Under the pieces are notes generated by a model. It was not told where the DNA came from. It worked only from the letters and a program-made list of their open reading frames with translations, and searched no databases. 33,267 bases of DNA from Bacteroidota bacterium. Its GTDB lineage: Bacteria; Bacteroidota; Bacteroidia; Chitinophagales; Chitinophagaceae. The translations under genes and the position numbers were made by a program. Below, piece by piece: positions 17,757 to 26,713 of the stretch. The stretch lies in assembly GCA_963169885.1 (NCBI GenBank), contig CAUJFR010000283.1, positions 1-33,267 on the forward strand, in the 5' to 3' direction. Every line of letters begins with the position of its first letter. The first letter of the stretch is position 1.

Positions 17757-19949
17757 TTAGTTAGCGGAATTATCGTCCTGAGCCGGAGGTCTTTGTCCGT
17801 CGCGGGGACCCTGTTCCGGTTTAGGGATCAGGACCTTACGGGAAAGCTTGAACTTACCGGATTTAGGATCCGTTCCGATTAATTTCACTTTCATCATATC
17901 GCCTTCGCGTACGATTCCTTCGAGGGTTTCGAGACGCTTCCAGCTGATTTCACTGATATGTACCAGTCCTTGTTTGCCGGGAAGGAATTCCACAAATGCA
18001 CCGAAAGGCATGATGGATTTAACGGTGGCATCGTAGGTATCACCAACCTGGGGAACAGCAACAATACCCTTGATCCAGGATACGGCTTTATCCACCCCAT
18101 CCTTACTGGTACTGAAGATGCTGATTTCACCACGGCCATTCACCTCTTCGAGGTTGATGGTAGTGCCGGTCTCCCGCTGGATTTCCTGGATCACTTTACC
18201 ACCGGGCCCGATAACGGCACCGATGAATTCTTTATCGATAAACAGTTTCACCATTCTCGGTGCATGTGGTTTCACGTCTGCACGGGCGGCAGGGATCGTG
18301 TTGTACATGGCATCGAGGATATGTAAACGGCCTCTTTTTGCCTGGTCGAGGGCCTGCTGCATGACTTCCATTTTCAGCCCGTCCACTTTGATGTCCATCT
18401 GCACACCGCAGATACCATCCCGGGTACCGGTTACTTTGAAGTCCATATCACCCAGGTGATCCTCATCGCCCAGGATATCAGTGAGGATTGCAAATTTGTC
18501 TCCTTTGGTAATCAGTCCCATGGCGACACCGGAAACGTGCTTGGGAATACCAATACCGGCATCCATCAGGGCTAATGAACCCGCACAAACCGTTGCCATG
18601 GAAGAAGAACCATTTGATTCCAGGATATCACTCACTACACGTACCGTGTAAGGGAAATCACCGGATGGCATCATTTGTTTCAAAGAACGCTGAGCCAGGT
18701 TACCATGCCCTACTTCACGACGGCTTTGTCCACGCATCATCTTGATCTCACCGGTAGAAAACGGCGGGAAATTATAGTGCAGGTAAAATTTGGAATCTAC
18801 AGATTTAGCGGCACTTTCAACCAATAGTTCATCTAAAGGAGTACCTAAAGTAACAGTTGTAATTGATTGTGTTTCACCGCGTGTAAATAAGGCTGCGCCG
18901 TGTGGGGAAGGAAGTACATCGATCTCCATATCCAGCGGGCGAACTGTTTCCAGGTCACGTCCATCCAGCCGTACTCTTTCGTCCAGAATCATATCACGAA
19001 TCACATCATACTGCAGGTCGTGGTAGTAAACTGAGGCCAGTTTCTTGGTCAGATCCGGCAGGTTTTCACCTTCAGCCAGATTAGCGTCCTTTTTCAGGAA
19101 TTCAACCAGTTCCACTTTAATTGCGTCAAAACGGTCACTACGCTCATGCTTACTCAAAGCAGCTTTTGCCACTTCATATACTTTCGGTTGAGCAAACGCA
19201 TATACTTTAGCTTTCAGGGCTTCGTCAGAAGCGGGTTTTGTATACGCTCTTTTGGGTTTTGCACCGGCCATATCACGCAGTTCTTCCTGGGCTTTCACCT
19301 GGATACGGATGGCGTCGTGTGCAATTTCGAGTGCTTTGCAAAGATCAGCTTCGCTGCATTCTTTGGCTTCCCCTTCCACCATCATCAGGTTCTTGTCAGT
19401 AGCGGCAATCAGGAAATCCATATCGGATTTTTCCATTTCGCTGCGGGTAGGGTTTACCACAAACTGTCCATTGACACGGGATACCCGTACTTCAGAGATG
19501 ATTTCCTTGATGGGCACATCGGATACAGCCAGGGCGGCAGATGCAGCCAGACAAGCCATTGCATCCGGCATGATTTCAGGATCGCTGGACATCAACGTCA
19601 CCAGTACCTGAACCTCACATAAATAATCTTCAGGAAATAACGGACGCAGCGCCCGGTCAATCAGGCGGCTGGTCAGCACTTCATAATCGTTCAGTTTAGC
19701 TTCGCGTTTGAAGAAGGATCCGGGAATACGACCGGCGGCCGCAAATTTTTCCTGGTAATCTACCGACAGCGGGAAAAAGCTCTGACCCTCTTTGGGTTCA
19801 GTATTGGCACACACTGTGGCCAGGATCATACAATTGCCCATGGATACGGTAACCGCTCCATCAGCCTGGCGGGCCAGACGACCTGTTTCAATGGTCACCA
19901 TACGACCACCGCCAATATCAAATGTTTTACGAATTTTCTGTTGTAACAT
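17757..19949 (-). CDS. pnp: Polyribonucleotide nucleotidyltransferase
   Basis: Two RNase PH domains, KH (IGAVIGPGGKVIQEIQRETGTTINLEE) and S1 (GDTYDATVKSIMPFGAFVEFLPGKQGLVHISEI). The ORF start at 19958 is TTG; ATG is at 19949. Confidence 0.98.
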   Translation of the reverse strand: MLQQKIRKTFDIGGGRMVTIETGRLARQADGAVTVSMGNCMILATVCANTEPKEGQSFFPLSVDYQEKFAAAGRIPGSFFKREAKLNDYEVLTSRLIDRALRPLFPEDYLCEVQVLVTLMSSDPEIMPDAMACLAASAALAVSDVPIKEIISEVRVSRVNGQFVVNPTRSEMEKSDMDFLIAATDKNLMMVEGEAKECSEADLCKALEIAHDAIRIQVKAQEELRDMAGAKPKRAYTKPASDEALKAKVYAFAQPKVYEVAKAALSKHERSDRFDAIKVELVEFLKKDANLAEGENLPDLTKKLASVYYHDLQYDVIRDMILDERVRLDGRDLETVRPLDMEIDVLPSPHGAALFTRGETQSITTVTLGTPLDELLVESAAKSVDSKFYLHYNFPPFSTGEIKMMRGQSRREVGHGNLAQRSLKQMMPSGDFPYTVRVVSDILESNGSSSMATVCAGSLALMDAGIGIPKHVSGVAMGLITKGDKFAILTDILGDEDHLGDMDFKVTGTRDGICGVQMDIKVDGLKMEVMQQALDQAKRGRLHILDAMYNTIPAARADVKPHAPRMVKLFIDKEFIGAVIGPGGKVIQEIQRETGTTINLEEVNGRGEISIFSTSKDGVDKAVSWIKGIVAVPQVGDTYDATVKSIMPFGAFVEFLPGKQGLVHISEISWKRLETLEGIVREGDMMKVKLIGTDPKSGKFKLSRKVLIPKPEQGPRDGQRPPAQDDNSAN

Positions 19950-20086
19950 GTTTTTCAATTTTTGGGCGTTGCACCCAGTGAAGAATTTGATCAGGAGAAT
20001 TTGAACTGTTTATACCCGGAATCAGGCAACGGCAGAACAGCATATGGCTATTAAAACGTCAGCAACCGATATGTATAAAAACAGTT

Positions 20087-20115
20087 ATTCCCAACATCCG
20101 GAAGACATTGGGAAT
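20087..20115 (-). promoter_or_regulatory. Stem-loop in the rpsO-pnp intergenic leader
   Basis: ATTCCCAA (20087-20094) / TTGGGAAT (20108-20115), 8-bp perfect stem, 13-nt loop. Confidence 0.55.
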
Positions 20116-20176
20116 AGTATTATAAAACTTGCTTTTCTTAACGAAAGAAAACTTCAGGTTTAAAGACTCTTCCCAA

Positions 20177-20212
20177 GTCCCCTTTTGGGGGATTTAGGGG
20201 GCCGGAAAGGCC
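20177..20212. repeat. CCCC/GGGGG intergenic element after rpsO
   Basis: GTCCCCTTTTGGGGGATTTAGGGGGCCGGAAAGGCC: hairpin CCCC/TTTT/GGGG plus second hairpin GGCC/GGAAA/GGCC. Confidence 0.6.
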
Positions 20213-20482
20213 TTATTTCCTGATACCAAGTTTCTCAATCAGCTGGCGGTAACCAGTCAGGTTCTGCTTCTGCAGGTAATTCAGTAAACGTTTACGTTTA
20301 CCTACCATTTTCATCAGTCCGCGGTGAGTAGAGAAATCTTTTTTGTTTTGCTGGAGGTGACCACTGATCTGGCTGATACGCTCAGTCAGCAGGGCAATTT
20401 GTCCTTCAATGGATCCGGTGTTCTTGGCAGAACCCGCAAAGGTGGTTAAAACGGTCGCTTTTTTTTCTTTAGTTAAAGGCAT
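20213..20482 (-). CDS. rpsO: 30S ribosomal protein S15
   Basis: GSIEGQIALLTERISQISGHLQQNKKDFSTHRGLMKMVGKRKRLLNYLQKQNLTGYRQLIEKLGIRK. Confidence 0.97.
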   Translation of the reverse strand: MPLTKEKKATVLTTFAGSAKNTGSIEGQIALLTERISQISGHLQQNKKDFSTHRGLMKMVGKRKRLLNYLQKQNLTGYRQLIEKLGIRK

Positions 20483-20530
20483 CTTTTTAATTTTTAAATT
20501 TCATCCGATTTGCATCTTGTAATAAGGCGG

Positions 20531-20562
20531 CAAAGGTAAGACGGATTCTGCTAACAGCAAAA
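20531..20562 (-). promoter_or_regulatory. Bacteroidota-type promoter of rpsO
   Basis: Minus strand TTTTG-N19-TACCTTTG, matching the -33/-7 consensus (TTTG / TAnnTTTG). Confidence 0.75.
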
Positions 20563-20639
20563 GCTTTCCCTGCCTTTTTTTACGGTCATTTTACAGGCTC
20601 TCCTGCCTGATTATCAATCTATAACCTAATTTTGCCTTC

Positions 20640-21251
20640 ATGGAAGAATTATCCCAGGACACCCGTAACATTCTGGGGCTGCAATTGCCCACGGATCCCC
20701 GCTGGGTTGACCTGGCCGGATTATCGCTGGAAGAGATACTGACCGACCATGCCTATTGTGAACAAAAAGCGGCAACTACCTGTATTTCACTGATTCAGCG
20801 TTATAGCAGCCGGGTTAAACTGGTTGCGGCCCTTGCGCCGATCGTAACGGAGGAGTGGGGACATTTCCGGCTGGTGCTGGCTGAACTGGAAAAGCGAAAA
20901 CTCGCCTTGGGAAAACAACGGAAGGATGAATATGTAAATGCCCTGATCGACTTTCAGCAGAAAGGCGGCGACAGTGAAGGCCGGATGCTGGATCAGTTAC
21001 TTACCATGGCACTGATTGAAGCCCGCAGTTGCGAACGGTTCAAGCGGCTGAGTGAGGGTTTGCAGGATCCTTATATGCAGAAATTTTATCGCCGCTTTAT
21101 GGAAAGTGAAGCGGGACATTATACCCTTTTTATTGAACTGGCCGAAACCTATATCGACAAGGAAAAAGTAAGGGCCCGATGGAAAGAATGGCTGGTCTAT
21201 GAAGCATCCGTTATGCTATCCATCGATATCCGGGGCGATCGTATCCATTGA
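20640..21251 (+). CDS. miaE: tRNA-(ms2io6A)-hydroxylase-like diiron protein
   Basis: DHAYCEQKAATTCISLIQRY; EEWGHFRLVLAELEKR; EARSCERFKRLSE; ESEAGHYTLFIELAETY: diiron-ligand E/H motifs typical of MiaE. Confidence 0.88.
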   Translation: MEELSQDTRNILGLQLPTDPRWVDLAGLSLEEILTDHAYCEQKAATTCISLIQRYSSRVKLVAALAPIVTEEWGHFRLVLAELEKRKLALGKQRKDEYVNALIDFQQKGGDSEGRMLDQLLTMALIEARSCERFKRLSEGLQDPYMQKFYRRFMESEAGHYTLFIELAETYIDKEKVRARWKEWLVYEASVMLSIDIRGDRIH

Positions 21252-21331
21252 TCTGCCAGTTTCTTTTATTTATTTACCGCAAACGATTGTAGCGTTTTTG
21301 CATGTACTGATGAATTAATTTCATACAGTAT

Positions 21332-22399
21332 ATGATGCAAGCTGATTGCCAGGAAGCAGTATATGCTTTATTACCAGCAGGCCACCCGTACACGGTGGAA
21401 CCTCTATCAGGCGGGTTGATCAATCATACCTTTAAAGTAACGGATCTGCAAACCGGGGAATCTTTTCTTTTACAGAAAATAAACCGGCAGGTATTCCCGG
21501 ATCCGGAAAAGATCCAGGCAAACTACCAGCAGCTCTGGCAGTTTTTGGCTGAAAAGTCCATGCCGCTTTTTATACCGGAAATGAAATTTTTTAACGGTAG
21601 TAAAAACCTGTTTACGGATCGAACTGATCAATGCTGGCGGTCCTTTGAATTTATCGGTTCAGGTTTGCAGCTCAACGGTACGGAAGTTCCGGCGCAGGCT
21701 GCTGCAGTAGCGGAAACATTTGCCCGTTTTACCGCCTCCTTTCATCAGCTGGATAGCACTTTACTACATCGGATCCTGCCGGGATTTCATGATGTGAAGC
21801 AACGGTTTGATCAGTTCACTGGTTCGTTAACAGGCGCTCCCACCACACGCCTTGAAAAAGCGGCTATTCTGATCAGTGAATTAAAGAAAAGGCAACGATA
21901 TGCCGGCTTATACCAGCAGTTTACGGCAGATCCTGATTTCAAGTTCCGTGTGATGCATCATGATGCAAAAATTGCCAATGTACTTTTTGACCGACAGTCA
22001 GGAAAAGTGATCTGTCCGGTGGATCTGGATACAGTTATGCCCGGTTATTTCTTTTCCGACCTGGGTGATATGATCCGGTCAATGGCCGGCACCACAGATG
22101 AAAATTCCACCGATTTTGACCGGATACAGATCCGGCCTGCTATTTATCAGTCAATAATCGATGGATATACAAGGGGAATTAATGAGTGGCTGTCCGGGCC
22201 GGAGAGAGCGTATCTCCATGCGTCCGGAATCCTCCTGATTTATATGCAGGCCCTGCGTTTTATGACCGATTATCTCCGGAATGATTCCTATTACAAGATC
22301 AATTACCCTGAACAAAATTTTGACCGGGCAAAAAACCAGCTGGTTTTATTAAACAGACTGGAGGAATTCCTCGCAGATAACTATAAATTTACATGCTGA
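21332..22399 (+). CDS. Phosphotransferase-family sugar kinase, resembling N-acetylhexosamine 1-kinase
   Basis: GGLINHTFKVTDLQTGESFLLQKINRQVFPDPEKI; VMHHDAKIANVLFD; PVDLDTVMPGYFFSDLGDMIR. Confidence 0.8.
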   Translation: MMQADCQEAVYALLPAGHPYTVEPLSGGLINHTFKVTDLQTGESFLLQKINRQVFPDPEKIQANYQQLWQFLAEKSMPLFIPEMKFFNGSKNLFTDRTDQCWRSFEFIGSGLQLNGTEVPAQAAAVAETFARFTASFHQLDSTLLHRILPGFHDVKQRFDQFTGSLTGAPTTRLEKAAILISELKKRQRYAGLYQQFTADPDFKFRVMHHDAKIANVLFDRQSGKVICPVDLDTVMPGYFFSDLGDMIRSMAGTTDENSTDFDRIQIRPAIYQSIIDGYTRGINEWLSGPERAYLHASGILLIYMQALRFMTDYLRNDSYYKINYPEQNFDRAKNQLVLLNRLEEFLADNYKFTC

Positions 22400-22439
22400 C
22401 CAACCGGGTCAGGGAACCACGAACCACACAACTCAAAGT

Positions 22440-23489
22440 ATGCCCCTGCATAAAACGTTTTGCTTCCCCGCTGCATCTGGAAAAGATGTATATCTGTTCA
22501 CCCTGCGTAATGTAGCCGGAACAGAAGCCCGTATCACGAATTACGGTGGAATAATCACTTCTTTTTCGGTCCCTGCTTCCCAGGATACCCGGAACGATAT
22601 TGTGCTGGGATTTGATAAAGTGGAAGACTATCACTCCCCTGCTTACCTGGCACAATACCCCTATTTTGGTTGTGTGGTCGGTCGGACCGCGAACCGGATC
22701 AGGAATGCCAGCTTTGAAATAGACGGTAAACCGAATCCCGTAACAGCCAATTTTGGTAAACACCAGCTGCATGGAGGAAACGAAGGATTTGATAAAAAAA
22801 TCTGGGATATAACCGGCTTCGGTGAATTCCCTTCACCCTGGGTGGAAATGAAATACCATAGTCCGGATGGAGAAGAAGGCTATCCGGGCAACCTGGATGT
22901 ATGGATTCGTTTTGAACTGACTGATGACAACGAACTCAGTTATAGTTTTACGGCCAGAACGGATAAAACGACAGCCGTTAACCTCACTCACCATGGGTAC
23001 TTTAACCTGAATAACGGACAGGGAGATATTAAGGATTATGAACTCAAAATTTATAGTTCACAGGTACTGGATCAGGATGAGGAATTATGTACCACCGGCA
23101 CCGTAACACCGGTAAAAGATACTGTTTTTGATTTCCGGAGTTTTACCCGGATTGGTGAACGGCTGGAAACAGTACCCGAATTTGATAAGAGTTATGTGGT
23201 GGATAAAAACAATGATCCGGCCGGATTAGCCCTGATGGCTGAGGCCCGTTGTGCTGCCTCTGGATTATTGCTCCAGGTCTATGCCACTGATCCCGTTGTC
23301 CACTTTTATACCGGTAAATGGATCCCTGAAATGACCGGGAAAAACGATACATGTTATGGCGCGTTCTCCGGTTTTTGCCTCGAAACACAGATACATCCCA
23401 ATGCCATTAATATCCCGCATTTCCCGACAATGCTGCTGAAGCCGGGAGAAGAGTATAAGAGTAAGACGGTGTATAAAGTGATAAGTTAA
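22440..23489 (+). CDS. galM: Aldose 1-epimerase
   Basis: ITNYGGIITSFSVP; NDIVLGFDKVEDY; GRTANRI; KHQLHGGNEGFDKKIW; NLTHHGYFNL; FCLETQIHPNAIN. Confidence 0.95.
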   Translation: MPLHKTFCFPAASGKDVYLFTLRNVAGTEARITNYGGIITSFSVPASQDTRNDIVLGFDKVEDYHSPAYLAQYPYFGCVVGRTANRIRNASFEIDGKPNPVTANFGKHQLHGGNEGFDKKIWDITGFGEFPSPWVEMKYHSPDGEEGYPGNLDVWIRFELTDDNELSYSFTARTDKTTAVNLTHHGYFNLNNGQGDIKDYELKIYSSQVLDQDEELCTTGTVTPVKDTVFDFRSFTRIGERLETVPEFDKSYVVDKNNDPAGLALMAEARCAASGLLLQVYATDPVVHFYTGKWIPEMTGKNDTCYGAFSGFCLETQIHPNAINIPHFPTMLLKPGEEYKSKTVYKVIS

Positions 23490-23503
23490 AAGTTGTAAGT
23501 TCG
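23476..23503 (+). repeat. Degenerate heptads overlapping the galM stop codon
   Basis: AAGTGAT AAGTTAA AAGTTGT AAGTTCG; the TAA stop is 23487-23489. Confidence 0.7.
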
Positions 23504-23523
23504 AATTCTCTCTGTAAAGCAGG

Positions 23524-23554
23524 AAACTGTTGATGATTTTAGATTCAACAGTTT
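23524..23554. terminator. Hairpin between convergent galM and the GSCFA gene; possible bidirectional terminator
   Basis: AAACTGTTGA (23524-23533) / TCAACAGTTT (23545-23554), 10-bp perfect stem, 11-nt loop; no strong T-tract. Confidence 0.5.
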
Positions 23555-23566
23555 AGAAGGTGTATT

Positions 23567-23601
23567 TACTCCCGACTACCGACTTCTTACTCCCGACTAA
23601 A
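23567..23601 (-). repeat. Degenerate heptads overlapping the GSCFA gene stop codon
   Basis: Plus strand TACTCCC GACTACC GACTTCT TACTCCC GACTAAA; minus-strand units contain AGT every 7 nt. Confidence 0.75.
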
Positions 23602-24588
23602 ATACTCCCGTTCTTCCCTCAGATCCAGAAACGGATATTTCTCCATCAGCACTTTTACCTTCTCCGCATGATCCGCTAAAAACTTACGGTGGGCGTTGGT
23701 GTCCGGCTGAAAAGGTTTATGCCGGCGGGCAATCATAATCTTTTTTACCTCCTGCATCAGTAGCCGGGTTTCTTCTTCAATGCAATAGTGGCCAAATTTC
23801 TCCAGTACAAATTCGGTGGCGGCATAGTTTGGATGAACCAGATCGATATCATAAAACCGGTAATCCCGCAATACATCGATCACCAGTTCATAAGCCGGGA
23901 AATAATAAATAAAATCATGGGCTGAAACCAACTGGTGAACGGCTTCAATCAACCGGGCCTTGCTCCGGTTATTCTCCACCACCCCATCCCTGATATGCCT
24001 GACAGGACTAATCGTAAATAGTAGTTTAATCGAAGGATTGAATTGCCGGAGTCGGGTGATTGTACCTGTCAGTAGTCGGCTGATCTCCTGTATTTCCAGC
24101 ATTTCCTTATCAAACCAGGCCGAAGGGGCACGGTGACAATTGGCCACGGCTGCATGCAAAGAGGAACTGGCCCTGTTTGCTGCGCCGGTCAGGCGATAGG
24201 TGTAGGATGATCCCAATGTGATGATCAGCCATCCGGCCTGTTTCAAAAAATCATGGGCGGTCTGACGGGATTGATTCATACCCGCCAGGGCTTGCTCAGG
24301 ATTGGTATGTGAAAAACGGGAATGGTGCATCCAGCTATGCCAGACTTCATTCAGCTGAAAGAGGTCGGCTGTGGTAAGCTCCCCATTATCCATATACCAA
24401 TCCAGGCTCCGGCATACACTGTCCGGCCCGAATAAAATTCCATTGGGATTTTGCAGCACCGGGAATTTCAGCTCACCCAGGGCATTGCCGATATGTTCGG
24501 TAAAACAGGAACCGATCAGCATTATTTGATCCTGGTACCGGATCGGTTCAGGCAGTTTTTCCAGCGCTATATCCAGGATAAAGTCCAT
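23587..24588 (-). CDS. GSCFA-domain protein
   Basis: IMLIGSCFTEHIGNALGELKFPVLQNPNGILFGP; EVWHSWMHHSRFSH; LITLGSSYTY; LLFTISPVRHIRDG. Confidence 0.92.
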   Translation of the reverse strand: MDFILDIALEKLPEPIRYQDQIMLIGSCFTEHIGNALGELKFPVLQNPNGILFGPDSVCRSLDWYMDNGELTTADLFQLNEVWHSWMHHSRFSHTNPEQALAGMNQSRQTAHDFLKQAGWLIITLGSSYTYRLTGAANRASSSLHAAVANCHRAPSAWFDKEMLEIQEISRLLTGTITRLRQFNPSIKLLFTISPVRHIRDGVVENNRSKARLIEAVHQLVSAHDFIYYFPAYELVIDVLRDYRFYDIDLVHPNYAATEFVLEKFGHYCIEEETRLLMQEVKKIMIARRHKPFQPDTNAHRKFLADHAEKVKVLMEKYPFLDLREEREYFSRE

Positions 24589-24590
24589 GA

Positions 24591-25454
24591 TCAGTGCTTA
24601 AAAAGTTCAGCGGCCATTTGAGTACAGGCATTCAGGATAACCGGATCCATATCCGGTAACAGGTTTCTTTCCCTGAAATATTCAATCATCCGTTCGCTAT
24701 CCATATTACCTACCAGTTCATCATTGGCCATCGGACAGCCGCCGATTCCTTTCAGTGCCCCGTCAAAACGAAGACAGCCTGCTTTTACTGCGGCATCCAG
24801 TTTTTCCCGCCAGTTGTCGGGTGTCGAGTGCAGGTGCACGCCGATCTCAGTTCCCGGAAGTGATTCCACCAAATACCGGGTCATCGAATAAACCTGTTCC
24901 GGACTGGCCAGTCCTACCGTATCTGCCAGTGAAATAATGCCGATATCCATTCCCACGAGCCGGTTGACCCATTCAAATACCTGTTCTTCGTCATAGGGAT
25001 CGCCATACGGATTTCCAAAGCCCATGGAAATATAAATCACGAGTTGTTTACCTGATTTTACACAGATTTCCTGGATCTCTTCCACCCTTGTCAGGGATTC
25101 ACGGATGGTACTGTTGGTGTTTCGCTGCTGAAAAGTTTCGGAAACGGAGAAGGGGTAGCCCAGGTAACTGATTTCATCAAATACAACGGCATCCGTTGCA
25201 CCCCGGAGATTTGCAACAATTGCAAGTAACCTGGTGGAGGTACCTGAAAGATCCAGTTGCCCGATCACTTCACGGGTATCCGCCAGTTGGGGAATAGCTT
25301 TGGGTGAAACAAAACTGCCAAAATCGATGGTATCAAAACCGGCTTTCAGCAACAGATTGATATAAGCGGCTTTCTGCGTGGCAGGAATGGGTGTCTTCCA
25401 GCCCTGCATGGCATCCCGCGGACATTCGATCAATCTGACCTGATTTGAAATCAT
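24591..25454 (-). CDS. Hydroxymethylglutaryl-CoA lyase
   Basis: VRLIECPRDAMQGW; FDTIDFGSFVSPKAIPQLAD; SLADTVGLASPEQV; GVHLHSTPDNW; GCLRFDGALKGIGGCPMA. Confidence 0.93.
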   Translation of the reverse strand: MISNQVRLIECPRDAMQGWKTPIPATQKAAYINLLLKAGFDTIDFGSFVSPKAIPQLADTREVIGQLDLSGTSTRLLAIVANLRGATDAVVFDEISYLGYPFSVSETFQQRNTNSTIRESLTRVEEIQEICVKSGKQLVIYISMGFGNPYGDPYDEEQVFEWVNRLVGMDIGIISLADTVGLASPEQVYSMTRYLVESLPGTEIGVHLHSTPDNWREKLDAAVKAGCLRFDGALKGIGGCPMANDELVGNMDSERMIEYFRERNLLPDMDPVILNACTQMAAELFKH

Positions 25455-25483
25455 TTCATGCGAAGTTAAGACCGTCTGGCTAA

Positions 25484-26476
25484 TTACTTTGAAAGGTTAT
25501 GAACCTTATCCCGAAGGGAGTTAAAAAAGCGGTTCCTGTCTTTCTCGCCGGTTTTACTGATCAGGGTTGAACGGCTAAGCAGTGTATTAAATGATTCCAT
25601 GACTTTATCCCGGAACCGGATATCCCTTGTAAATAAATAATGAAATACACTGTAAGTAACCATCGTTAAGCTATTGCCATCCAGATTAATGACCATATTA
25701 TTACTGCCCAGGATAATCTCATTTACATAAAACTGAATGGGTGCTTTATAAGATACTTCATTGGCCCCTGGCAGAAATTTCACCCCTTTTTCAGTCTGCA
25801 GATCCAGATGATCAATCAGTTGCTGGAATGAATCAAGTACACGGTCATATTCCTTACGTGAACTGAAATTGCCGGATTCCTTATAATAGACCAGCTGATT
25901 GATTGTACTCTGCAGACTTTCCTGGTTCCATAACTCCACACAGGGGATCTGGTTAAATTCTTCCAGGACTTTCTGGCCTAACTGGAAACACTCATGGTAC
26001 GGAAACTCTTCATAAGAGAATGTCTTATTCCGGAGTTTTTCCTGATTATTAATTGTTTTGGACCAGAAAAAAGTTTTAAAAGCGGCCATTTCCGGAAACA
26101 GAAAGAAATTCCAGATGGTGGATTCTTTACAGAGATAAAACATCTCCCGCTTTTCAAACGAATTGAAATAGTGAAATTGCCGGAGCATTCCCTTCAGGTA
26201 ATCCTCAAACTCCGGCGTACTTCCGCTTAATCCGGGGGCATCAAACAAAACAGAATCAGTCTGTAACTGAATGAGTTTGTCGAGTGACAAACGGTATTTT
26301 TCGCAAATAACACGTAACTCAGTAAGTGTGATCGGCTTTTCACCCCTTATCCGGCGGTAAACACTATCTGCACTGAGATCCAGTAATGAACATAGTTCAT
26401 CTACCAGTGAAAGGTGTGCCGGCAGGTTCTCTTTCAGGTGCTGAAACAATTGTTGTTGAAGCTCAATAGTTTCCAT
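25484..26476 (-). CDS. HTH (XRE-like) transcriptional regulator with large C-terminal domain
   Basis: LVDELCSLLDLSADSVYRRIRGEKPITLTELRVICEKYRLSLDKLIQ helix-turn-helix. ATG at 26476 (METIELQQQ) preferred over the 26605 extension. Confidence 0.8.
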   Translation of the reverse strand: METIELQQQLFQHLKENLPAHLSLVDELCSLLDLSADSVYRRIRGEKPITLTELRVICEKYRLSLDKLIQLQTDSVLFDAPGLSGSTPEFEDYLKGMLRQFHYFNSFEKREMFYLCKESTIWNFFLFPEMAAFKTFFWSKTINNQEKLRNKTFSYEEFPYHECFQLGQKVLEEFNQIPCVELWNQESLQSTINQLVYYKESGNFSSRKEYDRVLDSFQQLIDHLDLQTEKGVKFLPGANEVSYKAPIQFYVNEIILGSNNMVINLDGNSLTMVTYSVFHYLFTRDIRFRDKVMESFNTLLSRSTLISKTGEKDRNRFFNSLRDKVHNLSK

Positions 26477-26498
26477 TGCATAAGAAATATACGAAAAA

Positions 26499-26527
26499 TC
26501 CGTAATGTTCAAAAAAATGTTTACGGA
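26499..26527. promoter_or_regulatory. Candidate operator dyad upstream of the HTH regulator
   Basis: TCCGTAA (26499-26505) / TTACGGA (26521-26527), centres 22 bp apart. Confidence 0.5.
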
Positions 26528-26713
26528 AAACTGCAAAAGGCTGCCCGAAACACATTTTATAATACGGGAAAAATCCAAATCTGGATCACCTGGCAGAAAA
26601 ATCACTGATAACTACCATTTTAGATTATAGTAATGCTAAAACCAATTATTTCAAACGGATGTACCTGCTGATTTTTGATAGGTCAACAAACCAAATCATC
26701 TTAAAGCAACACC

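Noticed and set aside
19146-19622. 158-aa + strand ORF inside pnp
   Set aside because: Antisense shadow of the conserved pnp reading frame; no recognisable motif.
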